Below, in pieces: positions 40,765 through 50,462 of a stretch of DNA of 64,000 nucleotides. Within the stretch, counting starts at the first letter, position 1. Each line of letters begins with the position of its first letter. This DNA comes from Burkholderia ambifaria AMMD (GTDB taxonomy: Bacteria > Pseudomonadota > Gammaproteobacteria > Burkholderiales > Burkholderiaceae). Below the pieces are notes generated by a model. It saw only the letters and a program-made list of their open reading frames with translations. It made no database searches and was not told the origin of the DNA. The DNA is taken from the NCBI RefSeq assembly GCF_000203915.1, contig NC_008392.1:1-64000 (forward strand). Reading direction: 5' to 3'. The translations under genes and the position numbers were made by a program.

Positions 40765-41313
40765 TCACGCTCCTCGCGACGCGAGGGACTGCACCAGCGC
40801 GCCGTTGAATGCAGGCAGGTCGTCGGGCTTGCGGCTCGTGATCAGGTTGCCGTCACGCACCACCTCCTCGTCGACCCACTTGCCGCCCGCGTTGCGGATG
40901 TCGTCCTGCAGGCTCGGCCAGCTCGTCATCGTGCGGCCTTCCACCAGCCCCGACGACACGAGCAGCCAGCCGCCATGGCAGATCGCCGCGATCGGCTTGC
41001 CCGCGCCGACGGCCGCGGTCACGAACTCGCGCGCGGCCGGCAGCATCCGGATCGCGTCGCCGTTGACGACGCCGCCCGGCAGCACCACCGCGTCGTAATC
41101 GCCGATGCGCGCATCGTCGAACGTATGGTCGACCTTCACGCGATCGCCCTTGTCGACGTGCCTGAACCCCTGGATCTCGCCGGGCTTCTGCGAGATCACG
41201 TCGACCTGCGCGCCTTCCGCCTTCAGCGCGCGCTGCGGCTCGACGAGCTCGGCTTCCTCGAAGCCGTCGACCGCGAGTATCGCTACCTTGCAATGGTCCA
41301 GCTTGCCTGTCAT
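40765..41313 (-). CDS. DJ-1/PfpI family protein
   Basis: A 182-residue type 1 glutamine-amidotransferase-like protein. The nucleophile elbow AICHGGWLL contains the reactive Cys, and the acidic partner is in DGFEEAELVEPQRAL. Members are stress-induced: deglycases/glyoxalases, chaperones or peptidases (YhbO/PfpI). ATG 41313 follows a GGGAGCATTCC leader; the frame is open to 41490 but without a ribosome site. Likely a cytosolic stress protein; exact reaction unsettled for the family. Confidence 0.9.
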   Translation of the reverse strand: MTGKLDHCKVAILAVDGFEEAELVEPQRALKAEGAQVDVISQKPGEIQGFRHVDKGDRVKVDHTFDDARIGDYDAVVLPGGVVNGDAIRMLPAAREFVTAAVGAGKPIAAICHGGWLLVSSGLVEGRTMTSWPSLQDDIRNAGGKWVDEEVVRDGNLITSRKPDDLPAFNGALVQSLASRGA

Positions 41314-41505
41314 GGAATGCTCCCTGTTGTGTTGCGGAACCGGTCGTGCCATGCCCGTCGCGAAGCAAGCGGCGTGCCGCGGCCTCGTCGAGGCAAATCG
41401 TACGAGCCGATTTCGACAGGGCACGACCCCGGTAGCGGCCAACGATGGCTCGTAGGTATGCCGCCGCGTGGTGCGCGTGGTGCGCCGCACGTCGGGCGGC
41501 GCGGC

Positions 41506-41536
41506 GCCTGCAAAGATTTCAACGGAATATGTAACG
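41506..41536 (-). promoter_or_regulatory. Copy 2 of the shared upstream motif
   Basis: On the minus strand this reads CGTTACA, six spacer bases, then GTTGAAATCTTTGCAG, 15 of 16 bases identical to copy 1. It lies about 200 bp upstream of the DJ-1/PfpI gene, just after the stop of the gene at 41555. Confidence 0.45.
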
Positions 41537-41554
41537 CGACTGCGCGCGCCGCGC

Positions 41555-41920
41555 TCATTGCAGGTGACGCGCGGCGTCGAGCATCGCGTCGGTCAGCTCG
41601 ACCGTCACCGTCAGGTCCTCGGTGGCGTCCGACAGTGATTCGAGCGTGGCCTGCACGCTGTCGTGCAGCATCGCGTGCACGCGCATCCGCGCGCCGTCGT
41701 CGAGGTCCGCGTAGCGGGCCATCGTGTCGCAGTCGAGCGCAAGCACGACCGCGTGCCGCGCGATGCCCTGCGGTGCATGGGGCGCGAGCGCCCACGCCGC
41801 GTGGAACGTGATCCTGCCGGTCTCGACGTCGAGATTCACCGCCGTATCGAGTTCGTCGCTATCGACGTCGTCGGTATCGAGGTCGCTTGCGTCGAACGTA
41901 GTTCGGTAATTCGATTGCAT
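41555..41920 (-). CDS. Small acidic protein, DUF3022-like
   Basis: A 121-residue acidic protein with a GGAGAACATC leader before ATG 41920. The pattern VVLALDCDTMARYADLDDGARMRVHAMLHDSV is echoed in the protein at 50463-50849 ([29 protein letters not shown]), so the two are paralogues. I associate them with DUF3022, a Burkholderia family of unknown function; the name is from memory. No signal or membrane segment. Confidence 0.7.
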   Translation of the reverse strand: MQSNYRTTFDASDLDTDDVDSDELDTAVNLDVETGRITFHAAWALAPHAPQGIARHAVVLALDCDTMARYADLDDGARMRVHAMLHDSVQATLESLSDATEDLTVTVELTDAMLDAARHLQ

Positions 41921-42011
41921 GATGTTCTCCTGCGTGGTGGCGGCGTGACGGCCGCGAGGCCGCCGGCCGCCATCGCGCCGCGCCGGCTGTGCCGGCACGA
42001 CACGGGAAACG

Positions 42012-42431
42012 TCAATAACCGCTGGAACCCGCGCCGCCGGTGCCGCCCGCGCCACCACCGCCTGCGCCTGCGCCACCGCCGCCTGCGCTGCCGCCGGCCG
42101 CGCCGCCGCCGCCCGTGCTGCCGCTACCGCCGGTTCCGGCCCCGCTCGGGCCGCCCGGCTTGGGCCGTACCTGCGGGCGCACGTGCGAGCGGGTGCCGCG
42201 CGGCTCCTGCATGCGGGTCGCCGGCGGCGGCGCAGCGGTATTGCCGTTGGTCATGCTGCCCGTTCCCTGCGCCGACGTGTCGTCCGGCGGCGACAGGATG
42301 GGCGCGCCGGTGCCCTCACCGGGGCGTTGCGAATTCTGTGCCCACGCGGCCGGCGCCGCGGCGATGAGCGCGACGGCCGCGCATGCGGCGATCCGGCGCG
42401 CGGCAGCGTTCGATTCGGATGCTGGTTTCAT
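42012..42431 (-). CDS. Secreted glycine-rich protein
   Basis: A 139-residue precursor. A signal peptide is clear (basic start, AACAAVALIAAAPAAWAQ, cleavage after AWA). The mature protein is disordered: a Pro/Thr-rich half, then a C-terminal block of about 45 residues made almost only of Gly, Ala and Ser, ending GSSGY. Ribosome site GGAGAACGCTCC. Periplasmic or surface location inferred; no family recognised. Confidence 0.72.
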   Translation of the reverse strand: MKPASESNAAARRIAACAAVALIAAAPAAWAQNSQRPGEGTGAPILSPPDDTSAQGTGSMTNGNTAAPPPATRMQEPRGTRSHVRPQVRPKPGGPSGAGTGGSGSTGGGGAAGGSAGGGGAGAGGGGAGGTGGAGSSGY

Positions 42432-42575
42432 GGAGCGTTCTCCGTCAATGGAATCGCTGGTCGTGGAATGTCTGTCCTGCCCCTGCGATTCAGCAAGGCC
42501 CGTGCCGGTCAGCGGGCGCGGCACGCGGCTTGCGGCCCCGTCACCCGTCATCCCGAACCCGTACGGAGCCCCGCC

Positions 42576-42932
42576 ATGCCTTCAGCTTCCGCTTCCCATC
42601 CGCACGGTAAACGCGCGACCCGCCGTCCGGGACGCACCCGCGGCCACGCTTCGCATCCGCGCAAGCGCTGGTCCGCGGACGTCATGCAAAAGAGCGACGC
42701 GCTCGACATCGAGCCCGACATCTTCAAGTCGGACGATCCGGGCGAGATCGCCGCTTCGCTCAAGCGCTCGGCCGAACATAGCCGCCGTCGCAAGGCCACA
42801 CCGTTCCAGTCGGCGATGTCGATGCTGAACTTCTACGTGAATCGCGCCGGCCGCACGCTGCCGAAAACGCGCCGCACGACGCTCGAACGCGCAAAGCGCA
42901 AATTGCGCGAGGCGTTCGGGCGCAAGCCGTGA
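42576..42932 (+). CDS. DUF3175 protein
   Basis: A 118-residue basic protein. After a 30-residue Arg/His-rich head comes the DUF3175 core (KRWSADVMQKSDALDIEPDIF, then SAMSMLNFYVNRAGRTLPKTRR). The family is small, of unknown function, frequent next to LigD/Ku and other stress genes in proteobacteria. The basic charge would allow nucleic-acid binding, but that is inference. Start ATG 42576. Confidence 0.8.
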   Translation: MPSASASHPHGKRATRRPGRTRGHASHPRKRWSADVMQKSDALDIEPDIFKSDDPGEIAASLKRSAEHSRRRKATPFQSAMSMLNFYVNRAGRTLPKTRRTTLERAKRKLREAFGRKP

Positions 42933-42974
42933 CGGCCCCCGCCTGCCTCGTATCGAAACATTCAGCTTCCTCGC

Positions 42975-44300
42975 ATGCATGAAACGCTGTGGTATCTGAT
43001 CATCGGCGCGGTGCTGATGGGCATGGGTGTCGCGACGTCGGCGCTGCGCCGTCTGCCGTGCAGCACCGCGATGATCTATCTCGTGCTCGGCGTCGCGCTC
43101 GGTCCGTCCGGCGTCGGGCTTCTGCACCTCGATATCGAACGCGACGCGCGGCTGCTGCGCGAGATCGTCGAGGTCGCGCTGCTGGTGTCGCTGTTCGCGA
43201 TCGGGCTGCGGCTGCGCGTGCCGCTGTCCGACAAGCTGTGGCTCGTGCCATGCCGGCTCGGCCTGCTCGCGATGATCGTCACCGTGCCGCTGCTCGCCGG
43301 CTGCGCGGTGCTGACGCTCGGCCTCGGCTGGGGCCCCGCGCTGCTGCTCGCGGCGATCCTCGCGCCGACCGACCCGGTGCTCGCGCACGACGTGCAGGTG
43401 CACGATCCCGGCGACCGCGATCTGGTGCGCTTCGCGCTGTCCGGCGAAGGCGGGATGAACGACGGGATCGCGCTGCCGTTCGCGCTCGCGGGCCTCGCGC
43501 TGTGCGGCGTGCCCGATACGCCGCACGGGCCGCCGCCGTTGTCCGGCACGTTCGCGCTGGCCGTGCTGTGGGGCATCGGCGGCGCTGCCGCGATCGGCGG
43601 CCTGCTCGGCGCGGCCACGACCAAGGCGATCGGCCGGCTGCGCACCCGCTATGCGCAGGCGCTCGGCTTCGAAGGCTTCTTCGCGCTCGCGCTGATCGTG
43701 CTGTCGTTCGGCGCCGCGCAGTTCGCGCATACGTTCGGCTTCATCGCGACGTTCGCCGCGGGCGTCGCGATGCGCCGCGTCGAGCATCGAGCCAGCGGCG
43801 ATCGCCCGCCGCGCGAGGTGATCGGCCAGGTCGATTCGGAAGACGTGAGCGCGACCGAGAAACATCCGGAGAAAGTCCACGCGTTCATGGCCGAATCGGT
43901 GCTCGATTTCACGATCGAGCTCGAGCGGATCGCCGAGGCGCTCGTGATGACGATGATCGGCAGCGTACTCGGCACGCTGTCGGCTCCGCTCGTCACGTGG
44001 GGCGCGGTTGCGCTGGCGCTGGTGCTGTTCGTCGCCGTGCGGCCGTTCGCGGTGCTGCTGACGCTCACCGGCTCACACGCGACGCTTGCGCAGCGGCGGC
44101 TGATGGCCTGGTTCGGGATACGCGGAATCGGTTCGTTCTACTACCTTCTGTTCGCGCTCGAGCACGGGCCATCCAGCACGGTGCGGCCGCTCGCGGCGCC
44201 GGTGCTTGCCGTCGTGGTGGCGTCGGTGATCGCGCACGGGATCTCCGCGACGCCGCTGATGGATTGGTATTACCGTCTGCAGCACCGGCGCGGACCCTGA
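42975..44300 (+). CDS. Cation/proton antiporter, CPA1 (NhaP-like) type
   Basis: A 441-residue integral membrane protein with about twelve hydrophobic segments. Family marks are LLAAILAPTDPVLAHDVQV, with the Asp of the ion path, and the segment LSGEGGMNDGIALPFAL, typical of NhaP/CPA1 Na+/H+ exchangers. It exchanges monovalent cations for protons, matching an osmotic or pH stress role in this region. Convergent with ligD, with only 5 bp between the stop codons. Confidence 0.9.
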   Translation: MHETLWYLIIGAVLMGMGVATSALRRLPCSTAMIYLVLGVALGPSGVGLLHLDIERDARLLREIVEVALLVSLFAIGLRLRVPLSDKLWLVPCRLGLLAMIVTVPLLAGCAVLTLGLGWGPALLLAAILAPTDPVLAHDVQVHDPGDRDLVRFALSGEGGMNDGIALPFALAGLALCGVPDTPHGPPPLSGTFALAVLWGIGGAAAIGGLLGAATTKAIGRLRTRYAQALGFEGFFALALIVLSFGAAQFAHTFGFIATFAAGVAMRRVEHRASGDRPPREVIGQVDSEDVSATEKHPEKVHAFMAESVLDFTIELERIAEALVMTMIGSVLGTLSAPLVTWGAVALALVLFVAVRPFAVLLTLTGSHATLAQRRLMAWFGIRGIGSFYYLLFALEHGPSSTVRPLAAPVLAVVVASVIAHGISATPLMDWYYRLQHRRGP

Positions 44301-44305
44301 TTGCG

Positions 44306-47104
44306 TCACGACGTGCCGAGCCGCGCGCGCATTTGTGCGGTGATTCGCTGGCGCGTGTCGTCATAGCCGTCCCACGGATCGCGCTTCAGTCGATCGAGGC
44401 GCTCGTGCAGCGTGTCGATCGTCCATTGCGCGCCGCCCGTCGTGTCGGGCACCTCGTCCCAGCGCAGCGGCACCGACACGCCGAGCCCGGGCCGCGCGCG
44501 CACCGAATACGCGGCGATCGTGCTCGCGCCGCGGCCGTTGCGCAGGTAGTCGATGAAGATCTTGCCGCGCCGGTGCTTCGGGCCCATCGTCGCGGTGAAG
44601 CGATCGGGCAACGCACCCGCGACATGCTGCGCGACCGCGCGCGAGAAATCCTTCACTTCGTCCCATCCCATGTGCCGCGTGATCGGCACGACGACGTGCA
44701 GCCCCTTGCCGCCGCTCGTCTTGCAGAACGAGATGAGGCCGAGTTCGTCGAGCAGCCCGCGCACGAGCTGCGCGGCGTCGATCATCGCGCTCCACGGCAG
44801 CGCCGGATCGGGATCGAGGTCGAACACGATCCGGTCGGGCCGCTCGATGTTCGACGCGTGCGCATTCCACGTATGCAGCTCGATCGTGCCCATTTGCGCG
44901 GCACCGAGCAGCGCATCGACGCTGTCGAGCGACAGCAGCGGGCCATGGCCCGGATCGAGCCCTTCGTGTTGCGTGACGAACGGGATCTCGCGGCGCTCCG
45001 CGTGCTTCTGGAAGAACAGCTCGCCCGAGATGTCGCCCGGTGCGCGCACGAGCGACACAGGGCGACCCTTCAGGTCCCGCAGCAGCCACGGCGCGACCCA
45101 TTGCCAGTAGCGCGCGAGATCGATCTTGCGCGTGCCGCTGTGCGAGTCGATCACGCGCTCCGGATGGCTGATGCGCACGCGGCCGAGCTGGTCGGGGCCG
45201 GTATCGTCGGCCTCGGCGCGACGGGAGCCGCGGGAACGTGCGGGGTGTTTGCCATCGCTTGCGTCGCTCGTGTCGCGCTCCGCGCGCGCCGCGCCCTTGG
45301 GTTTGTGCCTTTCGTGCCGCGTGGTTTGACGCTGTTCCATCTGCACCTCCGTTTCCGTATGCTTCGGCACCTCGCGGACGATCCGTGCCGCCGGCTTGTC
45401 CTCGCGCAGCGCGATGAACGCGGCCTGCCGCACGATGCCGTCGCCGGTCCATTCCGCGAATTCGCATTCGGCGACGAGCACCGGCTCGATCCAGTGCACG
45501 GGCGTGCGCGAGCGTTCGCGCGGCGGCGGATCGAACGGCATCGTGTCGCGTTCGTGCTTGCGCAGGATGGGGGTAAGCCGGTCGAGCATCCGCGTGTCGA
45601 AGCCGGTGCCGACGCGGCCGACGTAGCGCAACGGCCCCGGCCCGCGCCGCCGCTTGCCGTCCGCGGCCGGTTCGTGCACGCCGAGCAGCAGCGCGCCGAA
45701 GCCGTGCCGGCTGCCCGACGGCTCGGTATAGCCGCCGATCACGAACTCCTGCCGGCGCCGGCACTTGAGCTTGATCCACGCGGGCGAGCGTCCGGCGCGA
45801 TAGCGCGACTCGGCGCGCTTGCCGATCAGCCCTTCGAGGCCGGTGTCGCATGCGCTCGCGATCAGCGATGCGACGTCGTTGCCGAGATCGGGCGAAAAGC
45901 GCAGCCGCGTGGGGTCGCTGTCGGCGAACAAGGGTTCGAGCAACGCGCGGCGCGCGGTGAGCGGCGCGTCGCGCAGGTCGTAACCGTCGAGATAAGGCAG
46001 GTCGAACACGAACAGCGTGATCTCGTCCGAATGCCCGCCGCCGAATGCGTTCTGCAACGCCTGGAAATCGGGCAGGCCGTTCTTGCCGAGCACGACGGCC
46101 TCGCCGTCGAGCCACGCGGCGTCGACGTCGAGCGCCGCGAGCGCATCGCGTTGCGCGCGCAGCTTCGCGGTCCAGTCGCGGCCTTCGCGCGTCATCAGCT
46201 TCACATGCCGGCGCGCGCCCTTGCCGGAAATGCGCGCAAGGATCCGGTAGCCGTCGAACTTCAGTTCATAGCACCAGTCGCCCTGCGTCGGCGGACCGTC
46301 GACCAGCGTCGCGAGTTGCGGCGCGACGTGCTCGGGCAGCGGCGCGCGCACCGCGCCTTCGATCCGGGAAGGGTCGATGGGCGTGCCGGCGTGGCCGTCG
46401 TGCCGGTGGTCGTCATGCCGCGCCGCGGATGTGCCGGACTTCTCGCGCTGCCCGCTTCGCGACCCGCGCGCCGAGCCGTTCTTCGCGTCCGCCCGCGCCG
46501 ACGCCGCGCCGTCGTGCACACTGCCCGGCCGCTCGCCGACGACGTCGAATTCGTCCATGCTGCGCGCGTCGTCGTCGCGCTCCTTGATCAGCAGCCACTG
46601 CTCCTGCCGCCCCTCCTGCCGCCCGCTGCGCACGAGCGCCCAGCCGCCGTGCAGCTTTTCGCCATCGAGCCGGAACGTCAGCTTGCCCGCGCGATAGCCT
46701 TCGCGTGCCTGCGCAACCCCGCCATCGGGCGTCCACGTGCCTTCGTCCCATACGACGACCGAGCCCGCGCCGTAATGGCCCTCCGGAATCTGGCCTTCGA
46801 ACGACGCGTATTCGAGCGGATGGTCCTCGACGTGCACCGCGAGGCGCTTCACCGACGGATCGAAGCTCGGCCCCTTCGGCACGGCCCACGACTTCAGCGT
46901 GCCATCGAGTTCGAGCCGAAAGTCGTAGTGCAGTCGCCGCGCGTGGTGCTCCTGGATCACGAAGCGCAGCGGGTGAGTGCCCCGTGCGCTCGCGCGCGCG
47001 GCGGGCTTCGCACCGGCCTTCGCATGATGCCCGTGCGCGCCTTCGGGTTCCGGCGTCGCGCCGAAGTGGCGCTTGCGCCGATACGGATCGAGCTTGCCGG
47101 CCAT
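44306..47104 (-). CDS. ligD: ATP-dependent DNA ligase D (three-domain NHEJ enzyme)
   Basis: A complete 932-residue LigD. Domains in order: 3'-phosphoesterase at about residues 40-190 (HHARRLHYDFRLELDGTLKSWAVPKGPS), ATP ligase at about 240-590 with the adenylated Lys of YELKFDGYR near residue 282, and the archaeo-eukaryotic primase-type polymerase from about 640 on, with FDLDPDP metal ligands near 763. The phosphoesterase-ligase-polymerase order is the one of Pseudomonas. It repairs double-strand breaks with Ku, encoded 24 bp upstream in the same direction. Confidence 0.97.
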   Translation of the reverse strand: MAGKLDPYRRKRHFGATPEPEGAHGHHAKAGAKPAARASARGTHPLRFVIQEHHARRLHYDFRLELDGTLKSWAVPKGPSFDPSVKRLAVHVEDHPLEYASFEGQIPEGHYGAGSVVVWDEGTWTPDGGVAQAREGYRAGKLTFRLDGEKLHGGWALVRSGRQEGRQEQWLLIKERDDDARSMDEFDVVGERPGSVHDGAASARADAKNGSARGSRSGQREKSGTSAARHDDHRHDGHAGTPIDPSRIEGAVRAPLPEHVAPQLATLVDGPPTQGDWCYELKFDGYRILARISGKGARRHVKLMTREGRDWTAKLRAQRDALAALDVDAAWLDGEAVVLGKNGLPDFQALQNAFGGGHSDEITLFVFDLPYLDGYDLRDAPLTARRALLEPLFADSDPTRLRFSPDLGNDVASLIASACDTGLEGLIGKRAESRYRAGRSPAWIKLKCRRRQEFVIGGYTEPSGSRHGFGALLLGVHEPAADGKRRRGPGPLRYVGRVGTGFDTRMLDRLTPILRKHERDTMPFDPPPRERSRTPVHWIEPVLVAECEFAEWTGDGIVRQAAFIALREDKPAARIVREVPKHTETEVQMEQRQTTRHERHKPKGAARAERDTSDASDGKHPARSRGSRRAEADDTGPDQLGRVRISHPERVIDSHSGTRKIDLARYWQWVAPWLLRDLKGRPVSLVRAPGDISGELFFQKHAERREIPFVTQHEGLDPGHGPLLSLDSVDALLGAAQMGTIELHTWNAHASNIERPDRIVFDLDPDPALPWSAMIDAAQLVRGLLDELGLISFCKTSGGKGLHVVVPITRHMGWDEVKDFSRAVAQHVAGALPDRFTATMGPKHRRGKIFIDYLRNGRGASTIAAYSVRARPGLGVSVPLRWDEVPDTTGGAQWTIDTLHERLDRLKRDPWDGYDDTRQRITAQMRARLGTS

Positions 47105-47128
47105 CGCATCACCTCGCGTCGTGCGGCA

Positions 47129-48136
47129 TCATGCGGCGTGCTTGCCGCGCACGGCGGTTTTCTTCGCCGCATGTGCGCCCGTCGCCGCGCGTTTCGCGGC
47201 CGGCCGCTTCGCCGGACTCTTCACGGCCGCGCCTTTCGACGCGGATTTCGCAGCCGCCTTGCGACGCGCGCCGGCAGGCGACGACGTCTCGGCCTCCTCT
47301 TCCGCGCGTTCGTCGCGCAGGTCCGATGCGCGCGCGCCACCGCCGCCCTTCAGGCTGCGCTTGAGCAGCTCGGTGAGGTCGACCACGTTGGTCGCGGCAC
47401 GGCCCGTCTGCGCCGGCCGGTCCTCGATTTCCTCGATCTTGCCCGAGCGCACCTTGCGCTCGACCAGTTCGAGGATGTCGTCGCGGAACGTGTCGTGATA
47501 CTCGTCGGGCGTCCACTTGCCCGCCATGTCGTCGATCAGCTTCTTCGCCATCGTCAGCTCGCGCGCGGTCACGCCCGCGTGCTTTGCGTCGTCCGTCGGC
47601 ACCGACAGTTCGTCGAGCGGGCGCAGTTCCTCCTGCCAGCGCAACGTGTCGAGCGCGAGCAGCGGCCCGACCGGAATCAGCGCGCCGAGATGCTGGCGGT
47701 CGCGCATCACGACGAGCGCGATGCCGATCTTGCCGCTGTCCTTCAGTGCCTCGCGCAGCAGCGCATAGACCTTCTCGCCCTTGCGGTCCGGCACGAGGTA
47801 GTACGGCGTGTCGAGATACAGGAACGACACCGCGTCCGCGTCGACGAACGTGAGAATGTCGACCGTCTGCGTCGATTCGGGGTTCGCCGCGCGAATCTCT
47901 TCATCGGTCAGTACAACGTAGCGCTCCTTCTCGTACTCGTAGCCGCGCACGATGTCCTCGCGCGTGACCTCCTTGCCGGTGCGCTTGTTGATCTGCCGAT
48001 AGCCGACCGGATCCATCGAGCGCTTGTCGAGCAGCCGGAACGACGGCTTCACGGTGCGTGTCGCCGGGAACAGCTGCACGGGCACGTGAACGAGCCCGAA
48101 ACTGATCGCGCCTTTCCATATCATCCGCGGTGCCAT
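47129..48136 (-). CDS. ku: Ku homodimeric DNA end-binding protein
   Basis: A 335-residue bacterial Ku. The start MIWKGAISFGLVHVPVQLFPAT is diagnostic. The Ku core runs to about residue 260; the last 70 residues are an Ala/Lys/Arg tail with repeated AAKS/PAKRPAA motifs, a basic C-terminus that in other bacteria aids DNA binding and LigD recruitment. The ATG at 48136 has AAGGAGGACAGGC. Also named mku in some genomes. Between katE and ligD on the same strand. Confidence 0.97.
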   Translation of the reverse strand: MAPRMIWKGAISFGLVHVPVQLFPATRTVKPSFRLLDKRSMDPVGYRQINKRTGKEVTREDIVRGYEYEKERYVVLTDEEIRAANPESTQTVDILTFVDADAVSFLYLDTPYYLVPDRKGEKVYALLREALKDSGKIGIALVVMRDRQHLGALIPVGPLLALDTLRWQEELRPLDELSVPTDDAKHAGVTARELTMAKKLIDDMAGKWTPDEYHDTFRDDILELVERKVRSGKIEEIEDRPAQTGRAATNVVDLTELLKRSLKGGGGARASDLRDERAEEEAETSSPAGARRKAAAKSASKGAAVKSPAKRPAAKRAATGAHAAKKTAVRGKHAA

Positions 48137-48158
48137 GCCTGTCCTCCTTGCCGCACCC

Positions 48159-48184
48159 GCGCCCGCCCCCGAAGGGGCAGGCGC
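48159..48184. terminator. GC-rich hairpin between katE and ku
   Basis: GCGCCCGCCCC and GGGGCAGGCGC form a near-perfect 11-bp stem with a CGAA loop in the 57-bp gap between the katE stop (48194) and the ku start (48136). There is no T-run, so it may be an attenuating or mRNA-stabilising hairpin more than a terminator. Confidence 0.4.
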
Positions 48185-48193
48185 CGTGCGACG

Positions 48194-50302
48194 CTATGCC
48201 GGCAGCTCGGCCGCCTGCTGCTCGCGCGACCAGACCCGATGCCGGCCGATCTCGTCCGAAAACGTGCGCAGCAACGCGTCGAGATCGGCCGCTTGCGCGA
48301 CGCACACGCCTTCGGCCGGATCCGGCAGATGCGCGGCGCTCAGCAACTGACGCCCGGAGCCGACCGCCGCGATCGGCTTCAGGTGCTTGAACGCCTCGCG
48401 CACGAAGTGCCGCGCGTCGGCACTGTGCGCGAGATTTCGGCCATCGCCGTCGCCGCCGCACACGAACACCGCGTCGAACATCACCGACGGCATCCCGGCG
48501 AGCGTCGCCTGCGGCACGATGCTGCCGATCGGCGCGAGGGTCGGCGCGACGATCGTCGGCACCGCGCCCGCGGCCGTCAGCGCGCCGCGCACCTGCTCGA
48601 CGAGCGTCTGGCTCACGCCGGGCGTCGCGATCAGCGCGATCTTGCGCGAGCGCATACCGGGCTTCGAGCGGCCTATCAGGCTCAACGACGGCGCGCGCTG
48701 CTTGACTGCCGGCGTCGTGGCCGTTTGCGGCGCCGGCAGCCCGAGCCGTTCGGCGACCTGCGCGGCCAGCCCCGCGTCGAATCGCGCGATGATCTCGTTG
48801 ACCACGCGCTCGCGAATCTCCGGCTTCGTCACCTTGCCGAGCTCGAAGCAGTACGCGTCGCGGATATGCCGCTGCTCGATCTCGGTCATGCTCTGGTAGA
48901 ACAGCGCCGGCTGCGAGAAATGATCGGCGAACGTTTCGCTGCGCACGCGCACCTTGTCGCCTTCGAGCGGTTCGTGCACCGTCTCGAAGCCGCCGCCGGA
49001 CGGCGCGGGCGGCGTCTCGCGCGGCCAGCCGCCGTTCAGCGAATTCGGTTCGTACGACGCCTGCCCGACCGCGATCGTCTGCCGGTGCATCGCATCGCGC
49101 TGGTTGTTCGCGAACGGGCACACCGGCCGGTTGATCGGAATCTCGTGAAAGTTCGGGCCGCCGAGCCGGCTCAGCTGCGTGTCGGTGTACGAGAACAGGC
49201 GCCCCTGCAACAGCGGATCGTTCGTGAAGTCGATGCCGGGCACCACGTGCCCCGGGTGAAACGCGACCTGCTCGGTCTCCGCGAAGAAGTTGTCCGGGTT
49301 GCGGTTCAGCGTCATGCGGCCGATCGGGCGCACCGGCACGAGTTCCTCCGGCACCAGCTTGGTCGGGTCGAGCAGATCGAAATCGAACTTGTTCGCGTCG
49401 GCGGGATCGATCAGCTGCACGCCGAGCTCGAACTCCGGATAGTCGCCGCGCTCGATCGCCATCCACAGGTCGCGCCGGTTGAAATCGGGGTCGTGGCCGG
49501 CGATGCGCTGCGCTTCGTCCCACAGCAGCGAATACGCGCCGCTCACGGGCCGCCAGTGGAACTTCACGAAATGCTCGGCGCCGGCCGCGTTCACGAAGCG
49601 GAACGTGTGCACGCCGAAGCCGTCCATCGCGCGGAAGCTCGCAGGCAGCGCGCGGTCGGACATCAGCCACAGCACCGTATGCGTGGTTTCGGGCACGAGG
49701 GATACGAAATCCCAGAACGTGTCGTGCGCGGACGCACCGGTCGGCATCTCGTTCGGCGCCTCGGGCTTCACCGCGTGCACGAAGTCGGGAAACTTGATCG
49801 CGTCCTGGATGAAGAACACCGGCATGTTGTTGCCGACCAGGTCGTAGTTGCCCTCTTCGGTATAGAACTTCACCGCGAAGCCGCGCACGTCGCGCACCGT
49901 GTCGGCCGAGCCGCGCGGGCCCTGCACGGTGGAAAAGCGCACGTACACCGGCGTTTCGGCGGCCGGGTCCTGCAGGAACGCGGCCTTCGTGTAGTCGGCC
50001 ATCGGCTCGTAGACGCGAAACACGCCGTGCGCGGCCGAGCCGCGCGCGTGCACGACCCGTTCGGGAATCCGTTCGTGATCGAAGTGCGTGATCTTCTCGC
50101 GCATGATGAAGTCTTCGAGCAGCGACGGGCCGCGCGCACCGCCGCGCAGCGTGTTCTGGTTGTCGGCGATGCGCACGCCCTGGTTGGTGCGCAGCGCCTC
50201 GCCGTCGGGCCGCAGCCGATTCTCGTCGAGCTGGCGCGACTTCGCGCTGTCGGGTTGCGGCGGATTGGGCGTCGGATTGCCGGATTGCGGGGGATTGGTC
50301 AT
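48194..50302 (-). CDS. katE: Large-subunit catalase HPII with C-terminal DJ-1-like domain
   Basis: A 702-residue monofunctional heme catalase of the large type. Distal His is in [11 protein letters not shown], the active-site Asn region in [16 protein letters not shown], proximal heme Tyr near [24 protein letters not shown]. The last 150 residues ([24 protein letters not shown]) form the flavodoxin/DJ-1-like domain found only in large catalases. It removes hydrogen peroxide, usually in stationary phase. ATG 50302 chosen; a Pro/Asn-rich 30-residue N-tail follows. The frame is open to 50374 without a ribosome site. Confidence 0.96.
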   Translation of the reverse strand: MTNPPQSGNPTPNPPQPDSAKSRQLDENRLRPDGEALRTNQGVRIADNQNTLRGGARGPSLLEDFIMREKITHFDHERIPERVVHARGSAAHGVFRVYEPMADYTKAAFLQDPAAETPVYVRFSTVQGPRGSADTVRDVRGFAVKFYTEEGNYDLVGNNMPVFFIQDAIKFPDFVHAVKPEAPNEMPTGASAHDTFWDFVSLVPETTHTVLWLMSDRALPASFRAMDGFGVHTFRFVNAAGAEHFVKFHWRPVSGAYSLLWDEAQRIAGHDPDFNRRDLWMAIERGDYPEFELGVQLIDPADANKFDFDLLDPTKLVPEELVPVRPIGRMTLNRNPDNFFAETEQVAFHPGHVVPGIDFTNDPLLQGRLFSYTDTQLSRLGGPNFHEIPINRPVCPFANNQRDAMHRQTIAVGQASYEPNSLNGGWPRETPPAPSGGGFETVHEPLEGDKVRVRSETFADHFSQPALFYQSMTEIEQRHIRDAYCFELGKVTKPEIRERVVNEIIARFDAGLAAQVAERLGLPAPQTATTPAVKQRAPSLSLIGRSKPGMRSRKIALIATPGVSQTLVEQVRGALTAAGAVPTIVAPTLAPIGSIVPQATLAGMPSVMFDAVFVCGGDGDGRNLAHSADARHFVREAFKHLKPIAAVGSGRQLLSAAHLPDPAEGVCVAQAADLDALLRTFSDEIGRHRVWSREQQAAELPA

Positions 50303-50462
50303 GCGCGCGTCCTCTCGTATCGGTTCGGTTGCGGTTCTGTGAAGAGCGGCGTGTACGGGCGCGTAGCGGCGCACACGGCTGCCGGCACGTAAAACGGGCG
50401 AGCCGCGCGGCGTATGCCGCGGCGGCCCGCCTGCGGTGTCGCTGCAGGCTGCGGCGCCTGCG

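Noticed and set aside
42989..50392. Open frame of about 2,470 codons on the plus strand, antisense to ligD, ku and katE
   Set aside because: It lies opposite or out of frame with well-recognised genes, has Arg/Ala/His-rich, low-complexity translation and no ribosome site. Long stop-free antisense frames are expected at this GC content.
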